A stretch of DNA of 6,440 nt from an uncultured Actinomyces sp. Its GTDB lineage: Bacteria; Actinomycetota; Actinomycetes; Actinomycetales; Actinomycetaceae. Location: contig CAMFDH010000077.1 in the NCBI GenBank assembly GCA_945949035.1, forward strand, positions 1 through 6,440, in the 5' to 3' direction. Made by a program: the position numbers and the translations under genes. A model generated the notes under the pieces. The model had not been told where the DNA came from and searched no databases. It was given only the letters and a program-made list of their open reading frames with translations. Below, one piece after another: positions 1-6,440 of the stretch. Position 1 is the first letter of the stretch, and the number at the start of each line of letters is the position of its first letter.

Positions 1-1224
1 CGGGTTACCACCGGAGAGTGTGGGGACGGCGTCGCGTGGGCTGCCGATCTTGATTTGGAGGCGGTCGACCTCGGCGCCGGCGGCCTGTTTCTCGCGGCCC
101 ATGTTGACGAACCACTTGGCCATGAGGCGCTTGCGTCCGCTGATGATAGAGAGGTTCTCAAGGATGGGGCGCTTCATCAGCAGACCCTGACTGCCACGAT
201 CCCCGGGGACGAGGGCGACGCCGGCGGAGATACCGCCGCGGGGGCCGCGGTAGTTCTGGACCTCACCGGCAATCTTGACCTCACCCGAGGTCTTGGGGAT
301 ATCACCGAAGAGGACATGCAGTAGTTCCGACTGGCCCTGACCCTGCAGGCCACCAAGGCCCACGACCTCACCCTTTCGGGCGTCGAGGTTGATTCCCCGC
401 AGTGTGGCGGAATGGAGGTTGCGGGTTTCCAGCTGGACCTCTTCACTGAGGGCGGTGCGCTGGGCCTGTTCGGTTCCCTCTGCCTCTTCCTCAACCAGGT
501 CGCCAACCATGAGGCGGACCAGGCGGGCTTCAGACATGTCCTGCATATCGACGGAGGCAACGGTCTTGCCGTTGCGCAGAATGGTTGCCCTCTGGCAGAT
601 CTGCCGCACCTCTTCAAGGCGGTGCGAAACGAAGACGACGGCCACACCCTCATCAACCAGTTGGCGCACCATAGAGAAAACCAGTTCGACCTGGTCGCGG
701 CGCAGGGAGGCGGTGGCTTCGTCGAGGACGAGGATGCGGGGGCGGCGGGCCACGGCCTTAGCGACCTCGACCAGCTGCTGGGAGCCGGGCGAAAGGTCCC
801 CGACTTCAGTGTTCAGGGTAACCCCGTCATCCATTCCTGGAAGGAAGTGAGCCAGGGCCTCTTCCGCGTGCTGGCGCGACTTCTTGCGGTCGACGAATCC
901 GGCGCGGGAAATCTCGGTGCCGAGGAGCAGGTTGTCGGCAATGCTCAACTCGGGGACCAGCGACAGCTGCTGGTAAACGGAGGCGACGTGGTGGCGGTGA
1001 GCATCGATGGGGCGGGTGATTCGCACCGGCTCACCTGCAATAGAGATGGTCGCCTGGTCAGGATTGACGGTGCCTGACAGCACCTTGTTCAGAGTGGATT
1101 TGCCGGAGCCGTTGGCACCCAGCAATCCGTGGACCTCACCCGCATTCACCTGCAGGCTGGCACCCTGAAGAGCCCGAACGCCGCCAAAGCGTTTGGAGAC
1201 ATCTTCCATGACGAGGAAAGGCAT
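1..1224 (-). CDS. Sugar ABC importer ATPase, tandem nucleotide-binding domains (partial, C-terminus beyond left edge)
   Basis: This is the cytoplasmic ATPase of a carbohydrate importer of the RbsA/MglA/XylG type, in which two ATPase domains are fused in one chain and power a membrane permease. The 408 visible codons read without interruption from an ATG at 1224. Domain 1 shows Walker A GANGSGKS (residues 36-43), a Q-loop in VYQQLS (84-88), a C-loop LSPGSQQ (144-150), Walker B ILVLDE (164-169) and the H-loop histidine in FVSHRLEEV (His201). Domain 2 starts near residue 265 and carries the degenerate P-loop GGLQGQGQSE (291-300), without the Walker lysine, as is usual for the second domain of this family. 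PGDRGSQGL (340-348) and the second C-loop LSGGN (403-407) follow; the window then cuts the gene, so roughly 90-100 residues are missing. A ribosome site AAAGGGG (1235-1241) lies 10 bases before the ATG. It sits 61 bases behind the binding-protein gene and is presumably co-transcribed with it. The substrate is not identifiable. Confidence 0.95.
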   Translation of the reverse strand, partial: MPFLVMEDVSKRFGGVRALQGASLQVNAGEVHGLLGANGSGKSTLNKVLSGTVNPDQATISIAGEPVRITRPIDAHRHHVASVYQQLSLVPELSIADNLLLGTEISRAGFVDRKKSRQHAEEALAHFLPGMDDGVTLNTEVGDLSPGSQQLVEVAKAVARRPRILVLDEATASLRRDQVELVFSMVRQLVDEGVAVVFVSHRLEEVRQICQRATILRNGKTVASVDMQDMSEARLVRLMVGDLVEEEAEGTEQAQRTALSEEVQLETRNLHSATLRGINLDARKGEVVGLGGLQGQGQSELLHVLFGDIPKTSGEVKIAGEVQNYRGPRGGISAGVALVPGDRGSQGLLMKRPILENLSIISGRKRLMAKWFVNMGREKQAAGAEVDRLQIKIGSPRDAVPTLSGGNP

Positions 1225-1250
1225 TGAGGGTCTACCCCTTTGCTGATGGT

Positions 1251-1278
1251 GGGGTGGGCCGGCGAACCGACCCACCCC
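1251..1278 (-). promoter_or_regulatory. Intercistronic GC-rich hairpin with UUCG loop between binding protein and ATPase genes
   Basis: On the transcribed strand the arms GGGGUGGGUCGG and CCGGCCCACCCC pair over 12 bp (11 Watson-Crick pairs and one U-G wobble) around a UUCG tetraloop. The hairpin begins 8 bases after the TAA of the binding-protein gene and ends 26 bases before the ATPase start. No run of U follows, so it is not a standard intrinsic terminator. Hairpins at this position in importer operons are known to protect the upstream mRNA from 3' exonucleases or to cause partial termination, which gives more binding protein than membrane components. That role is inferred here. Confidence 0.75.
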
Positions 1279-1285
1279 GGGTTGG

Positions 1286-2389
1286 TTACTTGAAGTACGC
1301 CATGACCTGGTCGGCGGTCAGGATTGAGTCCAGAACATAGGTGTCTGGCTTGTCCTTTACCGGCTCCCAGTACTCAGCAAAGTTGGCATCGGTGATGGTC
1401 GGCTCCAGGGGCAGGATGATGGAGTGGCCGTCCTCAGCCAGCTTCGATTCATCCAGCTCAAGTCCCTGCAGCTGGTTCACAGCGAAGTGCAGGGCGGTGG
1501 CACCGGTGCCCGGAGGGTTGATGACGCCGGCGGTCTTGAAGCCGGTGTCAAGCAGGTCGTTCCACATGCGCATGAAGCCAACGCGGGCCTCACCCGTGGT
1601 GATGACCGAATCGGTCTTGCCTGCGGCTTCGATAGCCTTCAGCGTGCCCTGCGCCATGCCGTCATACGTCCAGATACCAGCGATATCGGGGTAGGTGGCA
1701 AGAAGGTCGGTGGCGACTGTCTGACCGGTGGTCTGGTCCCAACCACCGTCACCGCGGGTCAGAACCTCGATGCCTGCGGCTTCGAAGATGGGTTCTGCGC
1801 CGGCCCAACGAGCCTCGGTTGCCGGGTTGCCCGCGGCGCCCTCTACGGTGACGATCTTGGCGCCATCCCCGACGGCCTCAGCGAACCAGGTGGCCGAAGC
1901 GGCACCCAGATCCTGCTGCGAAATACCAACGTTGAGGACCTCTTGCGTTTCTACAGCCTGGTCAATGGCGTAGACCTTGATGCCCTGACTGATGGCTTCC
2001 TTGAAGACAGCGTCGAGGGCGGTGGCAGAGTTGGGGTCGATAATGATCGCGTCGACACCCTTGTTAATGAGGTTGCGAACCTGCTGGATCTGACCGTTTA
2101 CATCCGTGTCAGCGTTCTCCATGACCAGTTCGTCGAGGACGCCCTGTTCCTTGTACTCATTAAAGACTTCCTCGATGGCCTCAATCATCTGGGTCCTGTA
2201 CTCAGACCCCACGAACGCGTTTGAGACACCGATGGTGAACGGGCCGGCACTGGTAGAGGTTTCCCCTCCCCCACTCTCGGTACCTTCAGTACCGGAGTCC
2301 GTGCCCGCCGGAGTAGGTGATGAACAAGCTGCGACCAGCGATAGGCCGGCCACAGCAGCTAGTGCTGCGACTGTCTTCCTTATCTTCAC
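1286..2389 (-). CDS. Sugar ABC importer substrate-binding lipoprotein (RbsB-like, periplasmic-binding type 1 fold)
   Basis: This extracellular, membrane-anchored lipoprotein captures a sugar and hands it to an ABC permease. With the GTG start at 2389 the protein has 367 residues, normal for the family. The start is fixed by a very strong ribosome site AAAGGAGG (2395-2402), 5 bases upstream. The N-terminus is a lipoprotein signal: KIRK, a short hydrophobic stretch, then the lipobox VAAC, with Cys22 as the predicted lipidated residue. A Ser/Thr/Gly/Glu-rich linker follows (about 23-48). The two-lobed binding domain begins at FTIGVSN. Family landmarks are GVDAIIIDPNSATALDAV, QGIKVYAIDQ and YDGMAQGTLKAIEAAGK, matching the pattern of the Peripla_BP_4 (ribose/galactose/xylose-type) binding proteins. 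It is preceded by a ROK regulator gene and followed by the importer ATPase, so it is the first structural gene of the uptake operon. The sugar cannot be assigned; a pentose, hexose or other sugar are all possible. Confidence 0.95.
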   Translation of the reverse strand: MKIRKTVAALAAVAGLSLVAACSSPTPAGTDSGTEGTESGGGETSTSAGPFTIGVSNAFVGSEYRTQMIEAIEEVFNEYKEQGVLDELVMENADTDVNGQIQQVRNLINKGVDAIIIDPNSATALDAVFKEAISQGIKVYAIDQAVETQEVLNVGISQQDLGAASATWFAEAVGDGAKIVTVEGAAGNPATEARWAGAEPIFEAAGIEVLTRGDGGWDQTTGQTVATDLLATYPDIAGIWTYDGMAQGTLKAIEAAGKTDSVITTGEARVGFMRMWNDLLDTGFKTAGVINPPGTGATALHFAVNQLQGLELDESKLAEDGHSIILPLEPTITDANFAEYWEPVKDKPDTYVLDSILTADQVMAYFK

Positions 2390-2394
2390 TGCGT

Positions 2395-2402
2395 CCTCCT
2401 TT
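2395..2402 (-). promoter_or_regulatory. Strong ribosome binding site deciding the binding-protein start
   Basis: AAAGGAGG is a near-complete match to the anti-Shine-Dalgarno sequence and lies 5 bases before a GTG. The same reading frame stays open upstream to 2503, but that extension lacks a ribosome site, and only the GTG at 2389 puts the lipoprotein signal at the N-terminus. Confidence 0.85.
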
Positions 2403-2507
2403 GGACAATGAACTGTTCCACTTTGGATACCGGACGAACCCAGATCATCGTTCGCCAGGCACTTCAGTTCTGTCTGATCAGATCTGCAATGCGACACCAA
2501 CACTGGT

Positions 2508-2532
2508 AGTTATTTTCGCACTGCAAATAACT
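2508..2532. promoter_or_regulatory. Palindromic operator, probable ROK regulator binding site
   Basis: The arms AGTTATTT (2508-2515) and AAATAACT (2525-2532) form a perfect 8-bp inverted repeat around a 9-base spacer containing CG. The TTATTT...AAATAA half-sites resemble those known for the ROK repressors NagC and Mlc. A third half-site GTTATT (2534-2539) makes a second, overlapping perfect palindrome, AATAAC-TG-GTTATT (2526-2539). The block lies across the predicted start point of the binding-protein promoter, where a bound repressor would block transcription. Assignment to the ROK protein encoded next door is an inference from position and half-site type. Confidence 0.7.
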
Positions 2533-2536
2533 GGTT

Positions 2537-2564
2537 ATTCTATTCTACCTAGCTTTTATGTCCG
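2537..2564 (-). promoter_or_regulatory. Predicted promoter of the sugar-uptake operon
   Basis: On the minus strand a -10 box TAGAAT (2537-2542, 5 of 6 consensus positions) lies 16 bases after a -35 like CGGACA (2559-2564, 4 of 6). A second TAGAAT overlaps at 2542-2547. Transcription would start near 2530, leaving a leader of about 140 bases before the GTG at 2389. The -10 box overlaps the palindromic operator. The leader holds two short overlapping palindromes (2473-2486); the rest of the gap up to 2688 shows no gene and no convincing terminator for the upstream ROK gene, so read-through from that gene is possible. Confidence 0.45.
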
Positions 2565-2688
2565 ATAGGTCATAAATCAACCGAAAGATGGTCTCAGTTT
2601 CATAAAGGCCAGGTCACATTCAAGCTTGCCGAGGGCAGGCGAGGACGGCAACGAACCGCTCCGGAGAGAAGCTAAGTGGTCAAAGTCC

Positions 2689-3870
2689 CTAGTTGGCAGA
2701 GAGAAGTGAGCGGATGCCCCCGGCTTGACGCAGGGCAAACATGCCGGCGCCAATAATCTTGCCTTCGTCACCGAGGGCAGCTGTGCGTAGCTCTGGCATA
2801 TGAACCACATTGCCCTGCAGGCGCTCAGCGATCATGGGGATCAACAGCTCTGACCAGCGCTCAAAAAGGCCGCCGAACACAACGATGTCAGGGGCGATCA
2901 TGGCGCAGACATTGACCAGGTGGAACGCGTAATCATCCGCCACTGACTCAACCATAGCGAGGGCTTCCAGGTCGCCTTCTTCGGCCGCGCGAAACACGGA
3001 ATCAGCCGAATCCACCTCGGGTGAGACCACGCGGGCATTGATCGCCCTCTGCAGCAACCCCTGCTCCCCCAGTTCAGTCTCTAGGTGACCGAAGCCGTAA
3101 CGCTGGTGCTTGAGGCCCGAAACATCGCGCAGCATACGGCCAAACTGACCTGCCGCACCGTGATTGCCGCGCCACAGACGGCCGTCCTCAACAATCCCGG
3201 CACCAACGCCCTGGAAAACCGCCATGGCGACCAGGGTCTTGTGATTGGCCGACTCCAGATTGAGGTACTCAGCTAGAGCTATCAGGTTGACGTCGTTCTC
3301 AACCGTAACGGGAGCGCGGGTCACAGCCTGCAGGGGGCTGACCACCTGCAGGTCGTACCACTGCAGGGCAGGAGCAATCAGAACCACGCCGTCTTCGGAG
3401 ACGGGACCGGGAACGGAGACCCCGACGGCTGCCAGGTGATCGCCCTCTCGGGCATCCCATTCCGCCACGGTTTCTACCAGTAGGTTGAGCTTGCTCTGCG
3501 CATCCGTGCCGTCAAGAAGGATCCGATCCCTCTCAATCTCTTCGCCGGCCAGGTTCAGTAGCGCCACCTCAATGGCGCCCTCCCACATATCAATGGCCAG
3601 GATCGAGCGCGCATCGGGGTTGAAGCGGACCATCAGCGAGGGGCGTCCGCCCGTGGCCTCATTACTTCCGGCCTCAACGACCAGGTCCTGAGCCATAAGC
3701 GAGGTGGTCAGGCGGTTCACGGTTGCAGGTGACATGCGGGTCAGTCGCGCAATCTCTACCCGCGACAACTGTCCCCCCGCCACAAGGGTTTGGATGATGC
3801 GCATTCGGTTGTACTGAGACAACTCTGGCAGGCCCGCGTCTCTTCCGTACGCGAGTTCCTTCTTGAGCAC
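2689..3870 (-). CDS. ROK-family transcriptional regulator of sugar uptake
   Basis: This is a DNA-binding regulator of the ROK (repressor, ORF, kinase) family, here probably the repressor of the adjacent sugar importer. The 393-residue protein is of typical length. An N-terminal winged helix-turn-helix (about 19-70) contains the recognition-type stretch SPATVNRLTTSLM, followed by GGRPS. The sugar-kinase-like domain starts at LAIDMWEG (about 91-98) and includes GVSVPGPV (150-157), an ENDVN motif (191-195) and GVGAGIVEDGRLWRG (221-235). Several family motifs are degraded. The phosphate-binding DxGGT is DMWEG, the GExGH motif is GQFGR, and the CxCGxxGC zinc site is absent; only one cysteine (322) remains. 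A sugar-kinase activity is therefore unlikely. Start choice: GTG at 3870 lies 6 bases after AGGAG (3877-3881); a TTG at 3873 is possible but closer (3 bases), and an in-frame TAG at 3880-3882 excludes anything longer. It is followed by a 299-base regulatory gap and the importer genes. Confidence 0.94.
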   Translation of the reverse strand: MLKKELAYGRDAGLPELSQYNRMRIIQTLVAGGQLSRVEIARLTRMSPATVNRLTTSLMAQDLVVEAGSNEATGGRPSLMVRFNPDARSILAIDMWEGAIEVALLNLAGEEIERDRILLDGTDAQSKLNLLVETVAEWDAREGDHLAAVGVSVPGPVSEDGVVLIAPALQWYDLQVVSPLQAVTRAPVTVENDVNLIALAEYLNLESANHKTLVAMAVFQGVGAGIVEDGRLWRGNHGAAGQFGRMLRDVSGLKHQRYGFGHLETELGEQGLLQRAINARVVSPEVDSADSVFRAAEEGDLEALAMVESVADDYAFHLVNVCAMIAPDIVVFGGLFERWSELLIPMIAERLQGNVVHMPELRTAALGDEGKIIGAGMFALRQAGGIRSLLSAN

Positions 3871-3975
3871 CAACCACTCCTAACCCTGAGCCAGCCACGA
3901 TGCAGTGATCGAAGCCAGACAATCAAGCGCCTGCAATCAGGAGCTCTTTCGTCACTGATCACGTCGCCTTTAAGA

Positions 3976-3984
3976 GTTATATCA
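3976..3984 (-). promoter_or_regulatory. Predicted extended -10 promoter of the ROK gene
   Basis: The minus strand reads TGATATAAC: a TATAAC box (3976-3981) preceded by the extended -10 dinucleotide TG (3983-3984). No good -35 is seen at 16-18 bases, which extended -10 promoters can tolerate. Transcription would start near 3969, about 98 bases before the GTG start. Confidence 0.45.
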
Positions 3985-3992
3985 GCCCATCG

Positions 3993-4020
3993 GCTAACGG
4001 GTTAGTAAAGGGGAGCTAAC
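3993..4020. repeat. Repeat block upstream of the ROK gene, possible operator
   Basis: CTAAC-GG-GTTAG (3994-4005) is a perfect 12-base palindrome. GCTAAC occurs at 3993-3998 and again at 4015-4020, 22 bases apart, close to two helical turns. The block lies where the -35 element and activator or repressor sites of the ROK promoter would be. It does not resemble the AT-rich palindrome in front of the binding-protein gene, so any regulator acting here may be a different one. Confidence 0.35.
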
Positions 4021-4250
4021 GATCACCCGAAGGTTCACCAACCCGGGTCGAGGATGGTCCTTGAATGGGACTTCAGTCAGACGTACGACGTGACGTTGCA
4101 TAACCAGCCCGCCAAACGTAGATACCACTGGCAATCGCCGTGGTGGACCACGCAACTATCCACCAGGGGAAGTTGGGTAGGCCGGAGAGCTGGGGCTTTC
4201 ACGAATGGTTACGTCAGGGCCACAGCACAGTTCGACTAGGCCTCTATCAC
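4021..4250. other. Intergenic stretch without a recognised gene
   Basis: Neither strand shows a reading frame with both a ribosome site and a recognisable protein. Short plus-strand frames of 61 and 75 codons (4054-4239 and 4140-4367) have odd, Trp/His/Arg-rich composition, and the second runs antisense through the anchor relic. I see no tRNA, transposase fragment, CRISPR or attachment-site pattern. Confidence 0.5.
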
Positions 4251-4406
4251 CTACTCGGTGACAGACTTCCTGCGGCTACGGCTTGCCAGGGCAATACCGC
4301 CACCGAGGGCGATGATTGCAATGCCGCCCATGGTCATCAGCACGGTGCCGTTAGCGCCCGTGGGTAGGTGTCCTGCAGGCGTGAAAAGGCCCCGACCGCC
4401 GTGATT
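4251..4406 (-). pseudogene. C-terminal relic of a sortase-anchored surface protein
   Basis: Between an in-frame TGA at 4407-4409 and a TAG at 4251-4253 the minus strand encodes about 51 residues ending in a cell-wall sorting signal. It has GHLPTGANGT (an LPxTG-like motif; LPTG at 4356-4367), a hydrophobic segment with MGGIAIIALGGGIALA, then the basic tail SRSRRKSVTE. In intact proteins of this class a sortase cleaves within LPxTG and links the protein to peptidoglycan. Here nothing upstream can supply the rest: there is no start codon before the motif, and the frame runs into the rpoC terminator and then rpoC. The motif is one residue short of LPxTG. The likeliest reading is the 3' end of a gene whose body was deleted. 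A chance hydrophobic frame is possible but less likely, given the ordered motif, membrane segment and basic tail. Confidence 0.6.
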
Positions 4407-4423
4407 TCACGGTGATCGGGGCC
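4384..4423 (-). terminator. Intrinsic terminator of rpoC
   Basis: On the minus strand two 17-base arms (4407-4423 and 4388-4404) pair with one U-G wobble and one A-C mismatch around a 2-base AA centre. The outer part is GGCCCCGA/TCGGGGCC and the inner part CCGTGA/TCACGG. UUUU follows directly (4384-4387). It begins 35 bases after the rpoC stop codon and should end transcription of the rpoBC operon. On the plus strand the hairpin is followed only by TTCCCC, so bidirectional action is doubtful. Confidence 0.9.
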
Positions 4424-4458
4424 TTCCCCAACCTACTTCTTACTAGGTATTACTCAAA

Positions 4459-6440
4459 CTAGTTGTTTGAGAACCCGAATCCGAAGTCGATGTTCTCGAG
4501 TGAGTGGACGAAGTCCTCCAGACCGGTGCGACCATCATCAAGTGAGAAGTCGAGCGGGCTGTAGTTCATCTCTGCCATTGCCTCAGGCGTCGGTTCGACC
4601 GCGAGGTCGCCGTAACGTGCAAGGCCGGTACCGGCAGGGATCAACTTACCGAGGATGACGTTCTCCTTCAGGCCCAGCAGGGGGTCCGTCTTGGTGTTCA
4701 TCGCTGCCTCAGTCAGAACCTTGGTGGTCTCCTGGAACGACGCCGCCGAGAGCCACGAATCGGTCGCAAGCGACGCCTTCGTGATACCCATCAGCATCGG
4801 ACGACCCTGGGCGAACTTGCCACCTTGCGCTGCGATACGACGGTTCTGCTCACGGTAGACCATCGAGTCAACCAGCTCACCCGGCATGAACGAGGTGTCC
4901 CCCGGCTCAAGAACCGTGACACGACGTGTCATCTGGCGAACGATAACCTCGATGTGCTTCGCGTGGATATCCACACCCTGGGAGCGGTAGATCTCCTGAA
5001 CCTCGTCGACCAGCAGACGCTGAGCCTTCGAGGCACCGCGCAGACGCAGCACCTCCTTCGGGTCCAGACGACCAGCCGAGAGCTGCTGACCGGTGACGAC
5101 GTGATCGCCCTCTTCAACAAGCAGCTTCGAACGACGAGAAACGTCAATCTCCACGTCTTCCTTGTCATCGTCACGCTTGATGATGATGACGCGGTAGTTC
5201 GGGTTGTCCTCGTTGATCTCGATGGTGCCATCGGCCTCAGCCATACGGGCCACACCCTTCGGGGTGCGGGCCTCAAAGAGCTCCTGGACACGAGGCAGAC
5301 CCTGGGTAATGTCCTGACCACCCGACGCAGCACCACCGGTGTGGAAGGTACGCATCGTCAGCTGGGTTCCGGGCTCACCAATCGACTGAGCCGCGATAAT
5401 GCCCACGGCCTCACCAATGTCAGCACGCTTACCTGTGGCCAGTGAACGGCCGTAGCAGGCGGCGCAGGTACCAACCAGGGACTCGCAGGTCAGAACCGAG
5501 CGAACCTTGATCTTCTCTACACCCGCAGCGATCATCGCATCGAGGGTCTCGCTGGTTACATCCGAACCCTTCTCACCGATGATGTCACCATCGGCGTTGG
5601 CTACATCAGCAGCCAGGGTGCGGGCGTATGCAGTGGTCTCGAGGACAGCGGAACGGTGCATTTCACCGGTCTCTTCGTCACGCTTCGCGATCTCGACCTC
5701 GACACCACCACGGGTGCCACAGTCTTCTTCACGAACGATAACGTCCTGCGAAACGTCGACCAGACGACGGGTCAGGTAACCCGACTCAGCGGTACGAAGT
5801 GCCGTGTCAGCGGTTCCCTTACGGGCACCGTGAGTCGCGATGAAGTACTCGAGGACGGTCAGGCCCTCACGGTAGTTCGCGCGAATCGGGCGCTCGATCA
5901 GCTTCTGCTTCGGGTCAGACACCAGACCACGCATACCTGCGATCTGCTGGATCTGCGACCAGTTACCACGGGCACCGGACTCAACCATGCGGAACACGGT
6001 GTTCAGCTCGGTGAAGTTGACGCGCATATCCTCGGCAACCACCTGGGTGCACTCGGTCCACACGTCAACCAGTTCGCGGTAGCGATCCTCGGCTCCGATC
6101 AGACCACGGTCGTACTCCGACTGGATCTTCATTGCCTTCTCCTCGTACTTCGCAAGGATGGCGTCCTTGTTCGGCGAGGGCTGGATATCGGTGAACGCGA
6201 AGGTGACACCGGACCAGGTGGCCCAGTAGAAACCAGCGGACTTCAGTGCGTCCAGGCACTCGGCCACGAGGACGTTCGGGTAGCGCTCGGCGAGGTCGTT
6301 GACGATCTCCGAAAGCTGCTTCTTCTTGACGTTGTAGTTGACGTACGGGTAGTCAACCGGAAGCGTCTCGTTGAAGAGGGCGCGACCAAGTGAGGTTTCA
6401 AGCTCAATGGAGCAACCCTCGACCCAGTCCTCGGGTGCCA
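4459..6440 (-). CDS. rpoC: DNA-directed RNA polymerase subunit beta' (C-terminal half, partial)
   Basis: RpoC is the beta' subunit of RNA polymerase and forms one jaw of the active-site cleft. The window holds its last 659 residues; the frame enters at 6438 and ends at TAG 4459-4461. Visible landmarks, numbered from the first complete codon, are: bridge helix [19 protein letters not shown] (190-208) and [14 protein letters not shown] (219-232); the second zinc site, with Cys240 and the cluster Cys318, Cys325, Cys328; and the trigger loop [16 protein letters not shown] (351-366). The trigger loop is followed directly by [17 protein letters not shown], without the ~190-residue insertion found here in E. 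coli. Conserved [29 protein letters not shown] and [17 protein letters not shown] follow, then an acidic tail ending FGFGFSNN. No frameshift or missing key residue is seen. Its C/G-ending codons are more uniform than those of the sugar genes, as expected for a highly expressed gene. A strong terminator follows. Confidence 0.99.
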   Translation of the reverse strand, partial: APEDWVEGCSIELETSLGRALFNETLPVDYPYVNYNVKKKQLSEIVNDLAERYPNVLVAECLDALKSAGFYWATWSGVTFAFTDIQPSPNKDAILAKYEEKAMKIQSEYDRGLIGAEDRYRELVDVWTECTQVVAEDMRVNFTELNTVFRMVESGARGNWSQIQQIAGMRGLVSDPKQKLIERPIRANYREGLTVLEYFIATHGARKGTADTALRTAESGYLTRRLVDVSQDVIVREEDCGTRGGVEVEIAKRDEETGEMHRSAVLETTAYARTLAADVANADGDIIGEKGSDVTSETLDAMIAAGVEKIKVRSVLTCESLVGTCAACYGRSLATGKRADIGEAVGIIAAQSIGEPGTQLTMRTFHTGGAASGGQDITQGLPRVQELFEARTPKGVARMAEADGTIEINEDNPNYRVIIIKRDDDKEDVEIDVSRRSKLLVEEGDHVVTGQQLSAGRLDPKEVLRLRGASKAQRLLVDEVQEIYRSQGVDIHAKHIEVIVRQMTRRVTVLEPGDTSFMPGELVDSMVYREQNRRIAAQGGKFAQGRPMLMGITKASLATDSWLSAASFQETTKVLTEAAMNTKTDPLLGLKENVILGKLIPAGTGLARYGDLAVEPTPEAMAEMNYSPLDFSLDDGRTGLEDFVHSLENIDFGFGFSNN

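Noticed and set aside
301..360. Second P-loop of the ATPase lacks the Walker lysine, suggesting a dead gene
   Set aside because: A degenerate second P-loop is a normal trait of the tandem-domain sugar importer ATPases, and the frame is intact.
55..1077. Plus-strand frames of 89, 153 and 221 codons, and an out-of-frame minus-strand frame of 159 codons (177-656)
   Set aside because: All overlap the uninterrupted ATPase frame, which carries complete ABC motifs.
1424..2224. Plus-strand frame of 266 codons opposite the binding-protein gene
   Set aside because: It is a shadow of the substrate-binding protein gene, which has a strong ribosome site, lipoprotein signal and family motifs on the minus strand.
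2390..2503. In-frame N-terminal extension of the binding protein by 38 residues
   Set aside because: It has no ribosome site, would bury the lipoprotein signal inside the protein and overlaps the predicted leader and operator region.
2620..2688. Possible terminator behind the ROK gene
   Set aside because: Only short GC pairings such as CTCCGGAG are present, with no stable stem followed by a U-run.
4139..4152. CGTGG-TGGA-CCACG inverted repeat in the intergenic stretch
   Set aside because: A 5-bp stem is expected by chance and has no U-run or nearby gene boundary.
4825..6393. Long plus-strand frames of 206 and 245 codons opposite rpoC
   Set aside because: They are antisense to highly conserved rpoC codons; their composition follows from the third-position GC bias of rpoC, and no ribosome site or known protein is recognisable.
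1..6440. CRISPR arrays, insertion sequences, tRNA or rRNA genes, phage or defence genes
   Set aside because: No regularly spaced repeats, transposase frames, cloverleaf patterns or phage/defence protein motifs were seen on either strand.

Overview
The window looks like the chromosome of a moderately high-GC Gram-positive bacterium, most likely an actinobacterium. Evidence: the RpoC protein is of the actinobacterial type and lacks the large trigger-loop insertion seen in E. coli; many third codon positions are G or C; GTG starts follow strong AGGAGG-like ribosome sites; a lipoprotein signal is present; and there is a relic of a sortase cell-wall sorting signal. Placement near Actinomyces-like genera is only an inference.

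Every gene I can support lies on the minus strand, so the window reads right to left. From 6440 to 4459 is the C-terminal half of rpoC (RNA polymerase beta'), closed by a strong intrinsic terminator at 4384-4423. Directly behind the terminator, 4251-4406 encodes only the last ~50 residues of what was probably a sortase-anchored surface protein; this seems to be a gene remnant. The next ~270 bases hold no recognisable gene. A ROK-family repressor follows (2689-3870), with an extended -10 promoter and a repeat block at the expected -35 position. After a 299-base gap carrying a promoter and a clear palindromic operator comes a lipoprotein sugar-binding protein of an ABC importer (1286-2389). A 12-bp GC hairpin with a UUCG loop separates it from the tandem-domain sugar importer ATPase, which runs off the left edge (1-1224). 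The permease should lie further left.

The working model is a sugar uptake operon. The ROK protein probably binds the TTATTT-N9-AAATAA palindrome that overlaps the -10 and start region of the binding-protein promoter, and releases it when a sugar is present. The intercistronic hairpin probably makes binding protein more abundant than ATPase. The ROK protein has lost the family's zinc-binding cysteines and glucokinase-type motifs, so it is a regulator and not a kinase. The sugar cannot be named from sequence alone.

I did not find an undescribed biological system here. The most informative points are the operator/promoter architecture, the intercistronic hairpin, the degenerate ROK domain and the cell-wall anchor relic at the junction between the housekeeping rpoC region and the sugar locus.
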